DNA from: Pseudomethylobacillus aquaticus
Lineage (GTDB): Bacteria > Pseudomonadota > Gammaproteobacteria > Burkholderiales > Methylophilaceae
Length of the DNA: 64,000 nt
Direction: 5' to 3'
Assembly: GCF_003730115.1 (NCBI RefSeq)
Contig: NZ_RJVP01000003.1
Location: 124,001 to 188,000 of the forward strand
The notes beneath the pieces were generated by a model. The model made no database searches. It saw only the letters and a program-made list of their open reading frames with translations, and was not told the DNA's origin. The translations under genes and the position numbers were made by a program. This document shows, one piece after another, positions 54,716-62,870 of the stretch (position 1 is its first letter; each line of letters starts with the position of its first letter).

Positions 54716-55480
54716 TTGCTTACGCCTTACTCTTCCAAGCTGACGCGTCACTGGCGATTGACGCGCATGGTACTGCACACGGTGTACGGTGTGATGATCG
54801 CTGGCCTGCTGTTACCCCACGTCAAACCGGCGTGGCGTGACCGGCTTATCTCGCACTGGTGCCGTGGGCTGCTGTCGCTGTTGAATGTGACCCTGCGCGT
54901 TCATGGCACACCACCACCATTCGATAGCCGCAACATCATGCTGGTCGGCAACCACATCTCCTGGTTGGATATCCACGCGCTGAACAGCGTCAAGGCGTTG
55001 CGCTTCGTCGCCAAATCGGAGATTCGTGGCTGGCCGGTGTTCGGCTGGTTCTCGGAAAAGGTGAATACGCTGTTCACCGAGCGCACGCGCAAACAGGATG
55101 CCGGACGCATGGTGGACATCACCGCCGAAGCGTTGCGCTCCGGCGATTGCATCTGCTTCTTCCCTGAAGGCACAACCTCGGATGGCAGCCACATCCTGCC
55201 GTTCAAGGGCAGCCTGATGCAGGCGGCCATCAATGCCGACAGCATGATCTGGCCAGTCACCATCCGTTATCCGGATGCCAATGACCAGCCCAACGTGGCG
55301 ATGGCGTATTACGGCGACATCAGCTTGCAGGATTCCATCTTCAGTGTGATCGGGCAGAAAGCGCCTGTGGTGGAACTGCACTTCGGCAGCCCGATCGCCG
55401 CCCATGGACATGAGCGGCGTGGCTTGTCATTGCTGGCAAGGCAGGCGATCGCCAGCAACTTCCCTAACCACCCAAGCTGA
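54716..55480 (+). CDS. 1-acyl-glycerol-3-phosphate / lyso-ornithine lipid acyltransferase (PlsC family)
   Basis: 254 residues from a TTG start at 54716. A membrane helix near the N-terminus (VYGVMIAGLLLPHV) is followed by acyltransferase motifs NHISWLD (HX4D) and FPEGTTSDG. It transfers an acyl chain to a lysolipid at the inner membrane. Because it directly follows olsB it may be OlsA rather than the housekeeping PlsC. An ATG near 54770 is an alternative start. Confidence 0.85.
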   Translation: MLTPYSSKLTRHWRLTRMVLHTVYGVMIAGLLLPHVKPAWRDRLISHWCRGLLSLLNVTLRVHGTPPPFDSRNIMLVGNHISWLDIHALNSVKALRFVAKSEIRGWPVFGWFSEKVNTLFTERTRKQDAGRMVDITAEALRSGDCICFFPEGTTSDGSHILPFKGSLMQAAINADSMIWPVTIRYPDANDQPNVAMAYYGDISLQDSIFSVIGQKAPVVELHFGSPIAAHGHERRGLSLLARQAIASNFPNHPS

Positions 55481-55519
55481 CATCACTGGCCGAATATCGA
55501 TGGACAGATCAGCCAGAAG

Positions 55520-56350
55520 CTAATCGCCGACGGCCATCACTCCATCGCGCGGATCGCTAGGCACCTGAAAAACCTGCCGGTCTTGCAGGCGCAATGCCGT
55601 CAGCCGACCTCCCCACAAGCAGCCAGTATCCAGCGCCTGCACATCGTCGCGCTGTAGCAGACCCAGCGCAGACCAGTGCCCGAACACGATGGTGGTATCG
55701 CACGACTGCCGTCCCGGCATATCGAACCATGGTGCACAAGCGGCTGGCAGGTCTTGCAGCTCGCCTTTGAAACGGAAATCGATGCTGCCGTCCGGCTTGC
55801 AAACGCGCAAGCGCGTCATGGCATTGACGATGAGGCGCAAGCGGTCCATGCCACGCAAGCTGTCATCCCAGCGATCCGGCTGATTGCCATACATCTGCGC
55901 CAGAAAATCACGGGAATCAGGCGCATGCAGCACCTGCTCCACTTCCTCTGCCAGTGACACGGCCTGTGCTGCAGTCCACTCCGGCAGCAGACCTGCGTGG
56001 ACCAGCAGATCACCATCGACCACATGCACCAGGCGCTGCTGGCGCAGCCAGTCCAGCAACTGAGGGGCATCTTCAGCGGCCAGCAAGGCCTCCAAGGTAT
56101 CGCCACGATGGGCGCGGGCCAGACCTTCCGCCATGGCCAGTGCATGCAGATCGTGGTTGCCAAGTACGGAAACGACCGATGTTTTGTGTTCAACCGCCCA
56201 GCGCAGTACCGCCAGAGAACCATTGCCACGATTGACCAGATCGCCAAGCAGATACAGCTTGTCGTGGTCAGGGTCGAACTGGATACGCTGCAACAAGGCT
56301 TGCAGCGCGTGATAGCAACCCTGGATGTCACCTATCGCATAGTTGGCCAT
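55520..56350 (-). CDS. apaH: bis(5'-nucleosyl)-tetraphosphatase (symmetrical)
   Basis: 276 residues. Phosphoesterase motifs are present: AIGDIQGCY, LLGDLVNRGNGS, VLGNHDLH, VHAGLLPEW and the VFGHWSALG region. It cleaves Ap4A to two ADP. The stop converges with the PlsC gene, 39 bases apart. It lies 57 bases after the cytochrome gene. Confidence 0.95.
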   Translation of the reverse strand: MANYAIGDIQGCYHALQALLQRIQFDPDHDKLYLLGDLVNRGNGSLAVLRWAVEHKTSVVSVLGNHDLHALAMAEGLARAHRGDTLEALLAAEDAPQLLDWLRQQRLVHVVDGDLLVHAGLLPEWTAAQAVSLAEEVEQVLHAPDSRDFLAQMYGNQPDRWDDSLRGMDRLRLIVNAMTRLRVCKPDGSIDFRFKGELQDLPAACAPWFDMPGRQSCDTTIVFGHWSALGLLQRDDVQALDTGCLWGGRLTALRLQDRQVFQVPSDPRDGVMAVGD

Positions 56351-56407
56351 CAGGACTGCCTTGAGAGGGGAATCCCGGCAGCAGAGCGCACGCCGGGCAT
56401 TACCGCT

Positions 56408-56923
56408 TTATTCTTCAGCGGCGGGCGCTTCTGGCTCGGTGAAGCTGGCGCCAGCCTGATTGCCCATATAGGCCACTGCACTCGCCACTTCGATATCACT
56501 CAAATCTGGGCTACCACCGCGGGCCGGCATCTGACGTATGCCTTCGATGGCATGCTTGACCAGCGTTTCGTAGCCCTGCGCGATACGCGGCGCCCAAGCT
56601 CCTTCGTCACCCAGCTTGGGAGCACCAAAAGCGCCAGCACCATGACAGCCCGCACAAATGCCTTGCACCACTTCCTCGCCGGTCTTCAGCGTCACCTCTG
56701 CAGAAGGGTCCGCCACATCAACAGCCGCAACGGGCTTGATACGCTCCTCGGCAGCGCTGGAAAGCACAGCAGGGTCCGCATCCGGCAGGTAGTTGTTCTG
56801 CACACCCAACACCATTTTGACGATCAGAAAAATGATCAAAGCAGGCGCGATGATCGCCCCCAATACCGCCAGGATCACCTGGGCGGGGGTGGTTTTAGGA
56901 AAATCGTGATCGTGCGCACTCAT
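56408..56923 (-). CDS. membrane-anchored cytochrome c5-type protein
   Basis: 171 residues. One N-terminal membrane helix (VILAVLGAIIAPALIIFLIVKMVLG, split in family-typical fashion) anchors a periplasmic heme domain. The heme motif is CAGCH, and the distal Met lies in RQMPARGG. An acidic tail ends the protein (EPEAPAAEE). It probably carries electrons from the quinol-oxidising complex to a terminal oxidase. Confidence 0.9.
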   Translation of the reverse strand: MSAHDHDFPKTTPAQVILAVLGAIIAPALIIFLIVKMVLGVQNNYLPDADPAVLSSAAEERIKPVAAVDVADPSAEVTLKTGEEVVQGICAGCHGAGAFGAPKLGDEGAWAPRIAQGYETLVKHAIEGIRQMPARGGSPDLSDIEVASAVAYMGNQAGASFTEPEAPAAEE

Positions 56924-56999
56924 GACTATCTCATCCAGCGGTTAATCTAAAAGACCTATTATACGTGCAACCCGTGTCGCACAAAAGAACTGACCCGAC

Positions 57000-57008
57000 T
57001 GGTATAAT
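57000..57008 (+). promoter_or_regulatory. extended -10 promoter of tRNA-Arg
   Basis: TGGTATAAT is an exact extended -10 (TGn TATAAT) located 33 bases before the tRNA gene. No good -35 is seen at the usual distance, consistent with an extended -10 promoter. Confidence 0.65.
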
Positions 57009-57041
57009 CGAAGTTCTTCGCATGTTCCATGCAAATTCATC

Positions 57042-57118
57042 GCGCCCGTAGCTCAGTTGGATAGAGTGTTGGTTTCCGAAGCCAAAGGTCACAGGTTCGA
57101 CTCCTGTCGGGCGCGCCA
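57042..57118 (+). tRNA. tRNA-Arg (anticodon CCG)
   Basis: 77 nt with encoded CCA. Acceptor GCGCCCG pairs with CGGGCGC. The anticodon stem TTGGT/GCCAA holds loop TTCCGAA, giving CCG (reads CGG). D and T arms are normal. The gene is intact at its 3' end, and the AT-rich defence island begins directly after it. tRNA 3' ends are common integration sites, which fits the composition break. Confidence 0.96.
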
Positions 57119-57380
57119 CTAACAATAATTAAACTATTGAAACTTGCACAAAACCAGTTAGTCTTGTAGTTGACTGAAGAAATTGAATACGTTGCCAACG
57201 TTTAGCCGCTAGGTTCAGCAAGCCCGCCTTGTGTTTGATGAGATTCCGTCGAACATTACTCATGAGGTTACTTATTTGCACTTGCGCGCTTGGTGGATCA
57301 AGATGCGCACCTCGACAAAACTAGGCAACTGAAGCTTTTGGTAAGGTCAAACTGTCAGACCAAATCGGAATTACTAAAAA
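57119..57380. other. AT-rich non-coding edge of the defence island
   Basis: 262 bases between tRNA-Arg and the end of zorD. No gene, integrase, tRNA-end repeat or strong terminator is recognised. Short frames exist but none resembles a protein I know. It may hold the decayed end of the element. Confidence 0.5.
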
Positions 57381-60300
57381 TTAATCAATCATCTTAAATA
57401 TCATTTCAGGCTTTAGACCATCTTGGCCATGCAAACAAATATTGTCTTTTGAGTAATCGTTCCAGTTCTTATCGGCCGTTGTTAACCTTGTTGCATTGGT
57501 AATACCAATTTTCTTTACTGAGTGATATCTATCGCATTGATAATTTTCAAATGCTCTTTCTAGATCCTTACTAAATTCATTGGTTTTACTGGCGTCACTG
57601 ACATGCTTACATTGAATTATGGCGACAATATGCGCATCAAACGATTCAATCACCAAATCAGCGCCGCCATCCCAAGATTTTGGTGTCTTTCTGACAATAT
57701 AACCAAAAAGCTCTGAGTTGTTTCGAAGCTTATTGTAAACAAATTGCTCGTACTCTTGACCAGAGAAAAGATAGCTCTCCTCTAGACTTGATTGAGAATT
57801 AATACCTACACCAAATATTGGTTCAAATAAACCGTCTAACATTTCACCTTCGTTGGGTGGAGCAATAAGCACTTTTTTGCTTAAGTCACGTCTCTTGGTA
57901 AGTAAGTTATTAAGATTATGGTCAAAACATTTGTCAGGCAGTTCGGGATGAATTGCTAACAAATAGTGCACATGAACATCTGACTTTTGACCAATTCGAT
58001 AAATGCGATCAGTCGCTTGATCTTCAACTGCAGGATTCCACCAGCGAGTTAAATGAATCACATGATTTGCAGCGGTCAACGTTAAACCTACTCCACCAGC
58101 TCTTGGTGATAAAAGCATCACATCAAAAACGCCTGTTTCTAATTGAAACTTATCAACCCTAGCCTGCCTCGCGCCAGAATCTACTTGACCATTTATGACC
58201 ATAGGCAGCTCTTTTAACTGATACCTAGCTCTGATCATATTGCGTAAAAAGTCCGGACTGTGCCACTCGTTATACTCAACAAAAATGAGCGCTTTTTCTT
58301 TGTTTGCTGCCACCTTGTCCAAAATATCAAAACACAATTTCAACCGCGCCGAACTATTAATAAAAACATCATCACTAGAATAGTGTTTTAGTTTTTTATA
58401 ATCAGGATGTAATGAATATGCCCTTAGCTTATGAAGAGCCTCTAACATAGCCCCCTTTCTATTTTCAGCATTACGCAATTGATTGATTACATCGCTGTAA
58501 ACAGCAGCTTGTTCTACGGGCATAGTTAATTGATGTTCATGCACATGCTTTATCGGCAAACCTGGTAACTCATCCTGCTTCATTCGTCTCAGCATATATG
58601 CAGGCGCATTGTTGACAGGTTTAATCAAACCATCCTGCAACTCTTGCAACCGTTGCATGGCTAACTCTCCTCCATCAACCATTACTTTTTCATACTTGTT
58701 GCTAAATTCTTTAATTGATCCAAGCAAGCCAGGTTGCAAAACATCAGTAATCGCCCATAAATCAGCAAGTCTGTTTTCAACAGGAGTACCTGTCATCCCT
58801 ATCCAAAAATCACAATTTAAGCTACATGCAGCTGTGTAATTCTGAATGCCAGGATTTTTCAATTTTTGCATTTCATCAAAAATAACAGCAGTGAAGCTAA
58901 CGGCACTAAAACTTGTCTGATAACGTGTCAATGTGTCATAAGTAGTCAACACCAATCCAGCATTTTTCAGCTTTTGTAAATTTAATCCGTTGCCAGCGCG
59001 CATACCCTGCAATTGATGGCCGTAAACCCGTTGTAGAGCACCTAATCCCTGCACAAGGTGCTTTTCAATTTCAGCTTCCCAATTTTTTAACAACCCTGTT
59101 GGTGCAACTATCAATAAGGGCTTTTCTGACAGTTCTTTATTTTCAATCCCAGTTCTTAACCACGCAAAAAACATCAGTGACTGAAATGTCTTGCCAAGCC
59201 CCATATCATCAGCCAATAAAACACCCCTTGAGCCTGCACGGTAATGACTATATAACCAATTCAATGCTTCGATTTGATGAGGTTTAGGCTGCGACCTGAC
59301 ATTATGCGGTATGCCAGTCTCAGAAGGCACTGCGTTACGAGGCACTCTTAATACCGAAAACTCAACACTTTCTAGATTTTCTTTAACCAACATGACTGAG
59401 TTAGATCCAACAGTCTTTTGTATTGGCTCTTCTTTTGAACCCGTGTTGAGTGTCGGTCTTGCAGGTAACAAAGCCCTCAAAGACGACTTTGTATTATCCG
59501 TCACAGGTATTTGTGTTCCATTAAACTCAATTGTCTTAAGGCCTGCCTTCTCTCCTTTTTCTACTGAGATCAGTAAGCTCTCAATCTCTTCTGTTTTCAA
59601 CTCAATTCGTGTGCCACCTATATCAATCCCTTTAGGTAAATCTGGTAACTCATGGCTGGGTATCCAATCATTAGGGGGGATTTGAACCCAAGGAATCACT
59701 TTTGCTGACCACTCACCAATCCCAACCACCCTGTCAGAAAAAATACTTTCAAGGTGAATTTCATCTATTTCACCTTCCAGCGCTTCGGCAAATGCAGCTC
59801 TAGGATTCTTTAAGAAGTTCTCTTTTTCCTCCTTACTAGCATGTTGAATACGATGCACAACTTTTAAAGTCTTATTGAGCGACTCGCTCAACATCAGATA
59901 CTTACCGACACCCAAGCTGTAATAAGGCAAAAGTTGAGTGCTGTTACTAAAATATTCAGCATATCTATGCTGTTCGCTTGGCGGCAGAATGCTCTCAAAC
60001 ACTGGAGTATCAGATGCATGCTCAGTATGTCTTAGCAACACAGGTCGTATTTGGTAAGAGTTAGCGTCAGGAATGGCTTCTAGGCGAAATGCATTGGCAA
60101 AATAAAGCTTAAGGTTTGCAATTTCATTTGAAGTATTAAACATGCTTTGCTCTTCTGCTGGCAGCAAACTTTTCAAAGACTGCATTTGCTCAAGCACAAG
60201 CAAGCGGGCGTGCGTATTTTCCGCAGAATCAAAGATTTTTTGAATATTGTCTAGCGATTCAGCAATTTTCCAAGCGTGTGTTGTTAAAAGATATTTTTCA

Positions 60301-60737
60301 TCACCTACCCACAAAAAACCTGACTCTCTTTTTGGTCGTGTAATTGAGCGACCGTTGCTTTGCACCCAATGGTATTCAATACTAAAGGTCTGTTGATGAA
60401 GCAACCCTTTGCTTTCAATATGGATGCCTCCAGGAAAATAGGGCGGTAAATCTAATAGCGTTTGAATAAACTGGTCTTGACCTTCGAGGCTACTCATCAA
60501 AATGTCAAAAGGGATTCGGACTTCATCCAATGACTGCAAAACTTCCGATAAATCATTCATCTTCACAAGGTCTAGCAACCAAATTGCGCCAGAATGCTTA
60601 GAATCTACCCAAGCATCAATTGGCAAGTGAGACTGACCATTGAACAACCTAAATGAAACCAGCCAACAATCTTGCAAAAAAGCCTGTGATTGCAGCGTTA
60701 GCGTTTGGGGTAGTTTTTTTCTAAATCCGAAAATCAC
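57381..60737 (-). CDS. zorD: Zorya type I ZorD: SNF2 helicase with C-terminal Mrr-like nuclease
   Basis: 1118 residues from a GTG start at 60737 with GGGTG upstream, overlapping zorC by 17 bases. The N-terminal ~480 residues have no motif I recognise. SNF2 motifs follow: DDMGLGKT (about 508), FDEMQKL (about 620), MTGTPVENRL, and VGLTLTAANHVI then DQATDRIYRIGQ (about 905). The C-terminal ~130 residues carry a PD-(D/E)XK-type nuclease pattern DGGADLVI...IIQCKH (about 1020-1040) as in Mrr. In known Zorya I systems ZorD acts as effector on phage DNA after ZorAB signalling. Codon use is AT-rich. Confidence 0.9.
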   Translation of the reverse strand: MIFGFRKKLPQTLTLQSQAFLQDCWLVSFRLFNGQSHLPIDAWVDSKHSGAIWLLDLVKMNDLSEVLQSLDEVRIPFDILMSSLEGQDQFIQTLLDLPPYFPGGIHIESKGLLHQQTFSIEYHWVQSNGRSITRPKRESGFLWVGDEKYLLTTHAWKIAESLDNIQKIFDSAENTHARLLVLEQMQSLKSLLPAEEQSMFNTSNEIANLKLYFANAFRLEAIPDANSYQIRPVLLRHTEHASDTPVFESILPPSEQHRYAEYFSNSTQLLPYYSLGVGKYLMLSESLNKTLKVVHRIQHASKEEKENFLKNPRAAFAEALEGEIDEIHLESIFSDRVVGIGEWSAKVIPWVQIPPNDWIPSHELPDLPKGIDIGGTRIELKTEEIESLLISVEKGEKAGLKTIEFNGTQIPVTDNTKSSLRALLPARPTLNTGSKEEPIQKTVGSNSVMLVKENLESVEFSVLRVPRNAVPSETGIPHNVRSQPKPHQIEALNWLYSHYRAGSRGVLLADDMGLGKTFQSLMFFAWLRTGIENKELSEKPLLIVAPTGLLKNWEAEIEKHLVQGLGALQRVYGHQLQGMRAGNGLNLQKLKNAGLVLTTYDTLTRYQTSFSAVSFTAVIFDEMQKLKNPGIQNYTAACSLNCDFWIGMTGTPVENRLADLWAITDVLQPGLLGSIKEFSNKYEKVMVDGGELAMQRLQELQDGLIKPVNNAPAYMLRRMKQDELPGLPIKHVHEHQLTMPVEQAAVYSDVINQLRNAENRKGAMLEALHKLRAYSLHPDYKKLKHYSSDDVFINSSARLKLCFDILDKVAANKEKALIFVEYNEWHSPDFLRNMIRARYQLKELPMVINGQVDSGARQARVDKFQLETGVFDVMLLSPRAGGVGLTLTAANHVIHLTRWWNPAVEDQATDRIYRIGQKSDVHVHYLLAIHPELPDKCFDHNLNNLLTKRRDLSKKVLIAPPNEGEMLDGLFEPIFGVGINSQSSLEESYLFSGQEYEQFVYNKLRNNSELFGYIVRKTPKSWDGGADLVIESFDAHIVAIIQCKHVSDASKTNEFSKDLERAFENYQCDRYHSVKKIGITNATRLTTADKNWNDYSKDNICLHGQDGLKPEMIFKMID

Positions 60738-62154
60738 GTTGATACACCCTTACTCCTGTATGTTCGTATATGAATTGAGCTAATCGGTTTTGCCACAAAT
60801 AGTTATCACTGCTTTGATGACTAATGCCATCTTGCACATGGGAATCAACAATTTGCATTGAAGGGGCTCTTAATAAATCGCCACTATACTGAGGCTTATA
60901 TATTTCGGGACAGAATCTGTCATCAACTTTCCAAGCGCGACACTTACCATCATGACTCCAGTCTGCCAGAACCAAATCACCAATTTTAACGATAAGTACA
61001 CTATGGTCTTGTTTAACTGCTCCGTTCAGGTTCGCGGCTGAAATCTTTTCACCAAAAACCCTACGTGCGTAGTACTTTGCATCCACCCCCAAGACCACCC
61101 ACGCGTCCTCGAATGCATGTATCTTGTAATATGCATTCCAAAAGGCTTTTCTGTAACTCCAATGACTATCCTTTGCAACTTGATCAATAATTTCAAAGAA
61201 TTGATTTAACGTTTCCCCAATTAGCCAGCGAAGCATTATCTTCTTATATTCAGACCGAACAGCATGCCAATGCATCCGATCATGCACAGGTAGTCTGAGA
61301 TCATTAAAATGCTGCAAAAGCCAATCTCGTACTGCTTTCTGAACTGGCTCTCCCAATTGCTTACCGTTTAACCACGGTGAAATTAAAGCTTCAATGAGTT
61401 GTGTTTTTCTTTGCGGGAATCGTAGCTTGTTTTCATGCATGTGATAGTTTTGAACAGCATTTATCAACTCAGCACTTGGACTATCAATTAATCTCTTGAG
61501 TAGCTGGTCGCCAACAACAGCAGCAAAGCCAACCTGAGCAAGCTCGCCCTCTAATCCAGTTCTTTCAGAAAACAACCGCCAATCATTTTTGCATTCTATA
61601 AACTCATTAACTATCACATCCAATTTCGGTTTTTTTGCAAAAAGTGAATACTGCATTTCACGCTTATGCCACCTTATTAACCTGTCTTTTAGTTCTATAG
61701 AATTTATTGCTTCGCGGATTGCAGAATTTTGTCGCTCAAACGACTCGTGATGGGTGCTAAGTTGTTCATAGTCTCTTAAATAAATATGAATCAACCGCCG
61801 CCAGTCACGAGCAGTGCCATATTGCTTTAACCATAGAAGATAGCTATTTAAAAAACTTAAGTCCGAACCCAGTTTCTCCGTGCCCATCCAAAGTACATAA
61901 GGCGTTTTTTTCCAATCTTTAACTAAAACAGCTTCATAACTAGCATGCTTAGCTGCATCTGAAAGCCTTTTAAATACTGCATCAAGCTCAAAACGTGATG
62001 GCTCTTTTGGCGTACCTGTGAGCTGCGATAAAATTGGCGCAACCTTTTGGGCAAAAGTAGGCAAAGTAAATGACTTAACAGTTAAATATGTTCTGACGTA
62101 ATGCCTAATCGCCCCCTTGGTATAGGCTATATTTTCGCTACTTTCCAATTGCAT
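60721..62154 (-). CDS. zorC: Zorya type I ZorC (EH-signature-like protein)
   Basis: 477 residues from the ATG at 62154, preceded by AGAGG, inside the end of zorB (17-base overlap). It is rich in Trp, Tyr and helical segments. A late segment FEDAW...VVLGV...LADWSHDGKCRAW (about 360-405) fits the EH-signature pattern reported for ZorC. No nuclease or helicase motif is visible. In described systems ZorC is required for defence and is thought to act with ZorD on DNA. Its stop lies inside zorD by 17 bases. Confidence 0.85.
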   Translation of the reverse strand: MQLESSENIAYTKGAIRHYVRTYLTVKSFTLPTFAQKVAPILSQLTGTPKEPSRFELDAVFKRLSDAAKHASYEAVLVKDWKKTPYVLWMGTEKLGSDLSFLNSYLLWLKQYGTARDWRRLIHIYLRDYEQLSTHHESFERQNSAIREAINSIELKDRLIRWHKREMQYSLFAKKPKLDVIVNEFIECKNDWRLFSERTGLEGELAQVGFAAVVGDQLLKRLIDSPSAELINAVQNYHMHENKLRFPQRKTQLIEALISPWLNGKQLGEPVQKAVRDWLLQHFNDLRLPVHDRMHWHAVRSEYKKIMLRWLIGETLNQFFEIIDQVAKDSHWSYRKAFWNAYYKIHAFEDAWVVLGVDAKYYARRVFGEKISAANLNGAVKQDHSVLIVKIGDLVLADWSHDGKCRAWKVDDRFCPEIYKPQYSGDLLRAPSMQIVDSHVQDGISHQSSDNYLWQNRLAQFIYEHTGVRVYQRDFRI

Positions 62155-62866
62155 TCTTCAACCTCTCAACATCTTTAGGTGTTGGTGAGCGCATAATAAA
62201 TCTGAGTTCAATACGCCTATTTAATGCATGGTTATTAGGTTGAGAGGGGTCTGCTGGTCGTCTGGCTTGATAGCCACTCACATTTAACACTGGTACACCA
62301 ATTGTGTTTTTGATGCCCTCATTAAGAAAAGGCTCTGCAAGCGTAATTTGCTTAAAAACAGAAATTGCGCGTTGAGCTGACAGTAGCCAGTTATGTTCAG
62401 AAGAGCCTGTTGAATCTGTGTGACCCTCAATAAAAACCGCATCCAACCCATCTTTACTTGCCAGATTCAGTGACTCACAAGATTGCTTTTTGCTCTCGTC
62501 ATTCGACACTGAAATGCATGGCAGATACTTGGCTAAAACACCAGCTAATTTTTTAATATTTTCTTCACCGTTGTTATTCAGCTCAAACTCATTTACACCA
62601 AATAAGATACTTTCAGGCAACCGCAGAACACCTTGCTCTGTATCAATCGCAACTTGCACACCCAAATCATCCAGCGAATTTTTGATCTCTTTTAGAATTT
62701 TGTCTCGTGATTCGTTTAGCTTTGTGACCGAGTCCGCCGCAGTTTTGAAGTCATTTGCAACAATCATCAGCAAGATAATGAAAATAAAAATGATGCCGAC
62801 AAGCATATCTGTGAAAGAGGCGAAATAACTCTCATCATGCGACTCATCTAAGTGTTGAGTTTCCAT
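62138..62866 (-). CDS. zorB: Zorya ZorB: MotB/OmpA-like peptidoglycan-binding stator protein
   Basis: 242 residues. A single N-terminal membrane helix follows SFTDMLVGIIFIF; Asp20 corresponds to the ion-channel aspartate of MotB-type proteins. A short linker helix leads to an OmpA-like domain (about 100-235), with VFIEGHTDSTGS and the terminal ALNRRIELRF motifs that grip peptidoglycan. With ZorA it forms an ion-driven motor in the inner membrane. It starts 4 bases after the zorA stop. Confidence 0.92.
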   Translation of the reverse strand: METQHLDESHDESYFASFTDMLVGIIFIFIILLMIVANDFKTAADSVTKLNESRDKILKEIKNSLDDLGVQVAIDTEQGVLRLPESILFGVNEFELNNNGEENIKKLAGVLAKYLPCISVSNDESKKQSCESLNLASKDGLDAVFIEGHTDSTGSSEHNWLLSAQRAISVFKQITLAEPFLNEGIKNTIGVPVLNVSGYQARRPADPSQPNNHALNRRIELRFIMRSPTPKDVERLKNAIGK

Positions 62867-62870
62867 TTAA

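Noticed and set aside
57119-57380. Possible integrase remnant beside tRNA-Arg
   Set aside because: Six-frame reading gives only short frames without tyrosine-recombinase motifs.
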